From positions 992,001 through 1,056,000 of the forward strand of contig OY979722.1 in the NCBI GenBank assembly GCA_963855995.1: a stretch of 64,000 nucleotides of DNA, written 5' to 3'. The notes under the pieces were generated by a model. The model had not been told where the DNA came from. It saw only the letters and a list, made by a program, of their open reading frames with translations, and did no database searches. Of this stretch, positions 61,401-64,000 are shown one piece after another. Every line of letters begins with the position of its first letter. Within the stretch, counting starts at the first letter, position 1. The position numbers were made by a program, and so were the translations under genes. Source of the stretch: Muricea muricata. Lineage: Eukaryota > Cnidaria > Anthozoa > Malacalcyonacea > Plexauridae.

Positions 61401-63940
61401 TAGAAGTTCTATGGTGCCTGCGGTTTTAACATTCTAATCCGAGAAGACGTGCAACCTCGTACCCAGGCTTTTCCCCCACAAGAGGAAAAAGCCTGGGTAC
61501 AAGGTTGGAAGACGCGAAAGTCTTACGATTTACTGATATCAAAGAATCGCAGATTTTGATGATTGAATGATTTGCATATTTTTAGAGAGGTATTTCAAAA
61601 CAAACTACAACATGGAGTATTTCCGAGCACCCAACTGACACAAGCTTTTCTCTCAGGTAATATCCATGAATTGCAATAGACCATTCCCCTTTTAGACAAA
61701 ATTTTGAATTAGGAATATTCATTAGCACAGCTGGAAAGAGCGTCCTAAATTTAACAAAATTGTGAAGTAATATTTCTTAAACGATTGCGAGTTTTTTACC
61801 AGGGTTTCCAAACACGCGAGAACAATAGAATACACGAGCTGTTTACCAAGCGACGTTTATTGTTCTTTAGAGCTTGCCAAGCAAGAAAGACAATGAAAAT
61901 CAAGAGGCCATTTAATATTTTGCGCAGAAAAGTGTAATCAGATTTCGAAATGTGACTACACCTTTCCGCGCATAATACAAAAGTAGACAAAATTCGCAAA
62001 CTTCACAGGGCTTTATTTAAACTTTTTACTAAATTTAGTATGTTCTTTTCAGCTGTGCTAATGAATATCCCTAATCCAAAAGTTTGTCTATGGTCCATTC
62101 AGGTTTCATTACCTTTCCTCTTATTTTGATGGCAATATTTGTAACCGCGCCTCCGTGTTCATACGTCACAGGTGGCGTGTCGCTCCAGGCCCCTGAGAGG
62201 TCGACTCGAGCTGGTGCTTCTGCAATAAACCACTGACCTATCGGAGGCTCGGATTTCGGAGAAAATTTCACGAACTAAAGAAGAAAGAAAAAGTACGATG
62301 CAGTGTTGTGTTTATTATATTTTTATTCTGTTAAACTTCGCGACAAGGACAGGGTCACCTAATGTGGTAATTACTGTGAGCCCGTACTGTTTGGATAAGT
62401 TGATTTTGATGAGGGAGGGGAACCGGAGTACCCGGAGAAAAACACTCGAAGCACACCTACTGTATCTCAACGCACAAGAAACACTACACTAGACTTGATT
62501 TCATTAAGGAGAAGCCTTTATTTCCGCACAGATAGCGAATAATCAATACAAGAATCACGAATCTCAGCTTCCGGCCAAAACTTTGAGGGCAAAACAAAGG
62601 CGAAGCGAGCACCGTTCAGTCACATCATTGTTTATCAAAACGAAAACAATGATCTGGGTTAAAGAGTGCCCACTTCACCTTTGTCTTGCCATAAAATTTG
62701 GGCCAGAAGCTGAGATTCTTGAGAGCCCTGTATAGCGTGCAAAGAATCTCACAAAAATATTTAAAAATAAAAAAATCCAAACCTGTCTCCCAGACATAAC
62801 TGCGTGTCTGATCAATATCTGCATAGCTCCTTCATAATGACGAGCAGCCCGAATGAGCAAGTCAGGCCTGAGTGAGAAATTTGGTGAGTACACGTGTTTC
62901 CAGGAGGAGGAGGGGTAATAAATGCACATCTCTCTTAGGAGGGTATAGGTGCATAGAATATACAAGAAAATTTAATCGTATACCTTCTTAACCATTTGTT
63001 GCGTTGGTTTGCCAGCTCTATGATGCCCTCATTGATTTTCCTTCTCTACAAACACAAAGAAAACATGTCAGATCACCTCATCTCCCAAGCTTGCAAATAG
63101 TAAAACCCCAGAATAGGGAATGACGGTAGAGCCACTCTATTGAAGTTTGTGTGTCCACGCATATCGCATTACATTACCATCATGCCAGCCAGTCAACTGC
63201 ATTTTCTGGCCAATAAGAACGCTGAACTGGCTGGTGGCTGCCAGTAAACTGCATAATACAGAGGACTTTACCGGGAGTCGCCTCTGACTGGAACGAACTC
63301 CTCGTACTTGAAATCCCGGTAAAGTCTTCTGTCTCGTATTTGAACTGGCTTCTCAAACTCATCAATTATGCAATACAAAGTACTAGTACCTTGAAAAATT
63401 TCAAAGTACTAGTAGTTTGAAAACGAATACTTAATCAGCCCCGCTGTCCCCTGAGACATTTCAAATCCGCTACCTGCTTTTAAGAGACTTTTCCTTTAGT
63501 TTCAAAACACTAATTAAATATGTATTTCTTTTGAATTTCCTTCATGAATTATTAATGAGTTTTAAAACATAGTTTGCAGGTTGACAATCCAGTCATCAGG
63601 CGAGAAGGCTTGACACTAGGCTAGTACGACTGTGTATATCTAAAACATAGGAAGACCGTCTACCTCCAACAATCGATATGCATGCATCCAAGTTTCATTC
63701 GCTGCAGGACCACTCCGCAGACCAACTTTATCGCCGGCCATTTCACTGAGCACGTCAGCAATACATGACAACGTCCGTGCGACAGAATCCGGATTGCAGT
63801 TGGCGTCACAAGCAACTAAAAGAGCGGTACACTATAACTATAAGAGGTGATAGTTTTTCACAAAGTATCTTAGTTTAAAGAATGTGTGAACCGTCATGCT
63901 TGGCATTGTTGTTGTCCACATTTTACCTGCGAAATTTATC
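58407..63940 (-). CDS. FCSK: L-fucose kinase (fucokinase), C-terminal half with complete GHMP kinase domain; 5' end beyond window
   Basis: Phosphorylates L-fucose to fucose-1-phosphate in the cytosolic salvage route to GDP-fucose. Exons: 63927-63940, 63664-63815, 62984-63045, 62783-62867, 62113-62274, 61280-61314, 61094-61194, 59920-60371, 59537-59636, 59266-59331, 58952-59008, 58561-58661, 58407-58475. Phases agree, about 485 aa of an expected ~1080. GHMP motifs: the N-terminal [20 protein letters not shown]; the ATP-binding motif [17 protein letters not shown] with [20 protein letters not shown]; and the C-terminal [17 protein letters not shown]. Upstream residues ([36 protein letters not shown]) match the linker between the pyrophosphorylase-like half and the kinase half of animal fucokinases. 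The first located exon is a 14-nt microexon, placed by phase only. The N-terminal half lies to the right of the window. Confidence 0.92.
61452..61508. repeat. Hairpin in an FCSK intron
   Basis: CAACCTCGTACCCAGGCTTT and TTCC pair with GGAAAAAGCCTGGGTACAAG and GTTGG around a short loop. Perfect or near-perfect stem of about 24 bp; probably the core of a short MITE. Confidence 0.7.
63255..63345. repeat. Short inverted repeat in an FCSK intron
   Basis: AATACAGAGGACTTTACCGG pairs with CCGGTAAAGTCTTCTGTCTC and GTATT. Arms about 22 bp, interior about 45 bp. Possibly the inner part of a larger element beginning at the CAGCCAGT-type sequence near 63184. Confidence 0.5.
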
Positions 63941-64000
63941 CTGTAACAAAAAAATAGGCACGAAAAATATTTCAAAACAAACATTTTGAATTCATTATAA

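Noticed and set aside
1..64000. tRNA, rRNA or other structured RNA genes, and viral or retroelement proteins
   Set aside because: None was recognised by eye on either strand. A tRNAscan or Rfam run and a reverse-transcriptase/transposase profile search would be decisive.

Overview
This window looks like nuclear DNA of an invertebrate animal, most likely a cnidarian (coral or sea-anemone type). It is AT-rich and intron-dense, with GT-AG introns, many short exons, fold-back transposons (MITEs) and mononucleotide runs. Every recognisable gene is a single-copy-looking metazoan family, and I see no bacterial-style operons. The assignment is by gene content and architecture only. Gene models were built by hand: an exon was accepted when it had plausible GT and AG borders, kept the reading frame with its neighbours, and encoded family-conserved residues.

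Layout. 1-1290 (minus): two related coding exons of an unrecognised family, apparently tandem paralogues, the first cut by the window edge. 2112-6791 (minus): a complete 12-exon heat shock transcription factor (HSF1-type, about 513 aa). A cluster of heat-shock-element-like motifs lies upstream at about 7.48-7.70 kb. 7.7-19.9 kb: no convincing gene; it holds a ~100-bp tandem array, a fold-back element and a 153-bp direct repeat pair. 19948-30559 (minus): an ER membrane E3 ubiquitin ligase of the MARCHF6/Doa10 family, 30 exons located, last short exon not found. 30912-35367 (plus): a POGLUT2/3 (KDELC) protein O-glucosyltransferase ending in KHDEL, head-to-head with MARCHF6. 35904-45064 (minus): a TOX-family HMG-box protein with a TOX4-type C-terminal Cys/His finger and a 2.37-kb low-complexity exon, convergent with POGLUT. 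46078-57979 (minus): an adhesion GPCR with a glycine-rich N-terminal region, a WSC domain, a GAIN/GPS region and 7TM, about 1152 aa. 58407 to beyond 63940 (minus): the C-terminal half of L-fucose kinase (FCSK).

How they fit together. The genes are unrelated housekeeping and receptor genes rather than a cluster. The one functional pairing is MARCHF6 and POGLUT, both ER proteins sharing a 352-bp divergent promoter interval. POGLUT (O-glucosylation of EGF repeats) and FCSK (fucose salvage to GDP-fucose) both bear on glycosylation of Notch-type EGF domains, but nothing in the sequence shows co-regulation.

The best candidates for something undescribed are the glycine-rich plus WSC plus GAIN architecture of the adhesion GPCR, the unknown tandem paralogues at the left edge, and a hAT-like MITE family with 8-bp target duplications, three copies of which sit in MARCHF6 introns.
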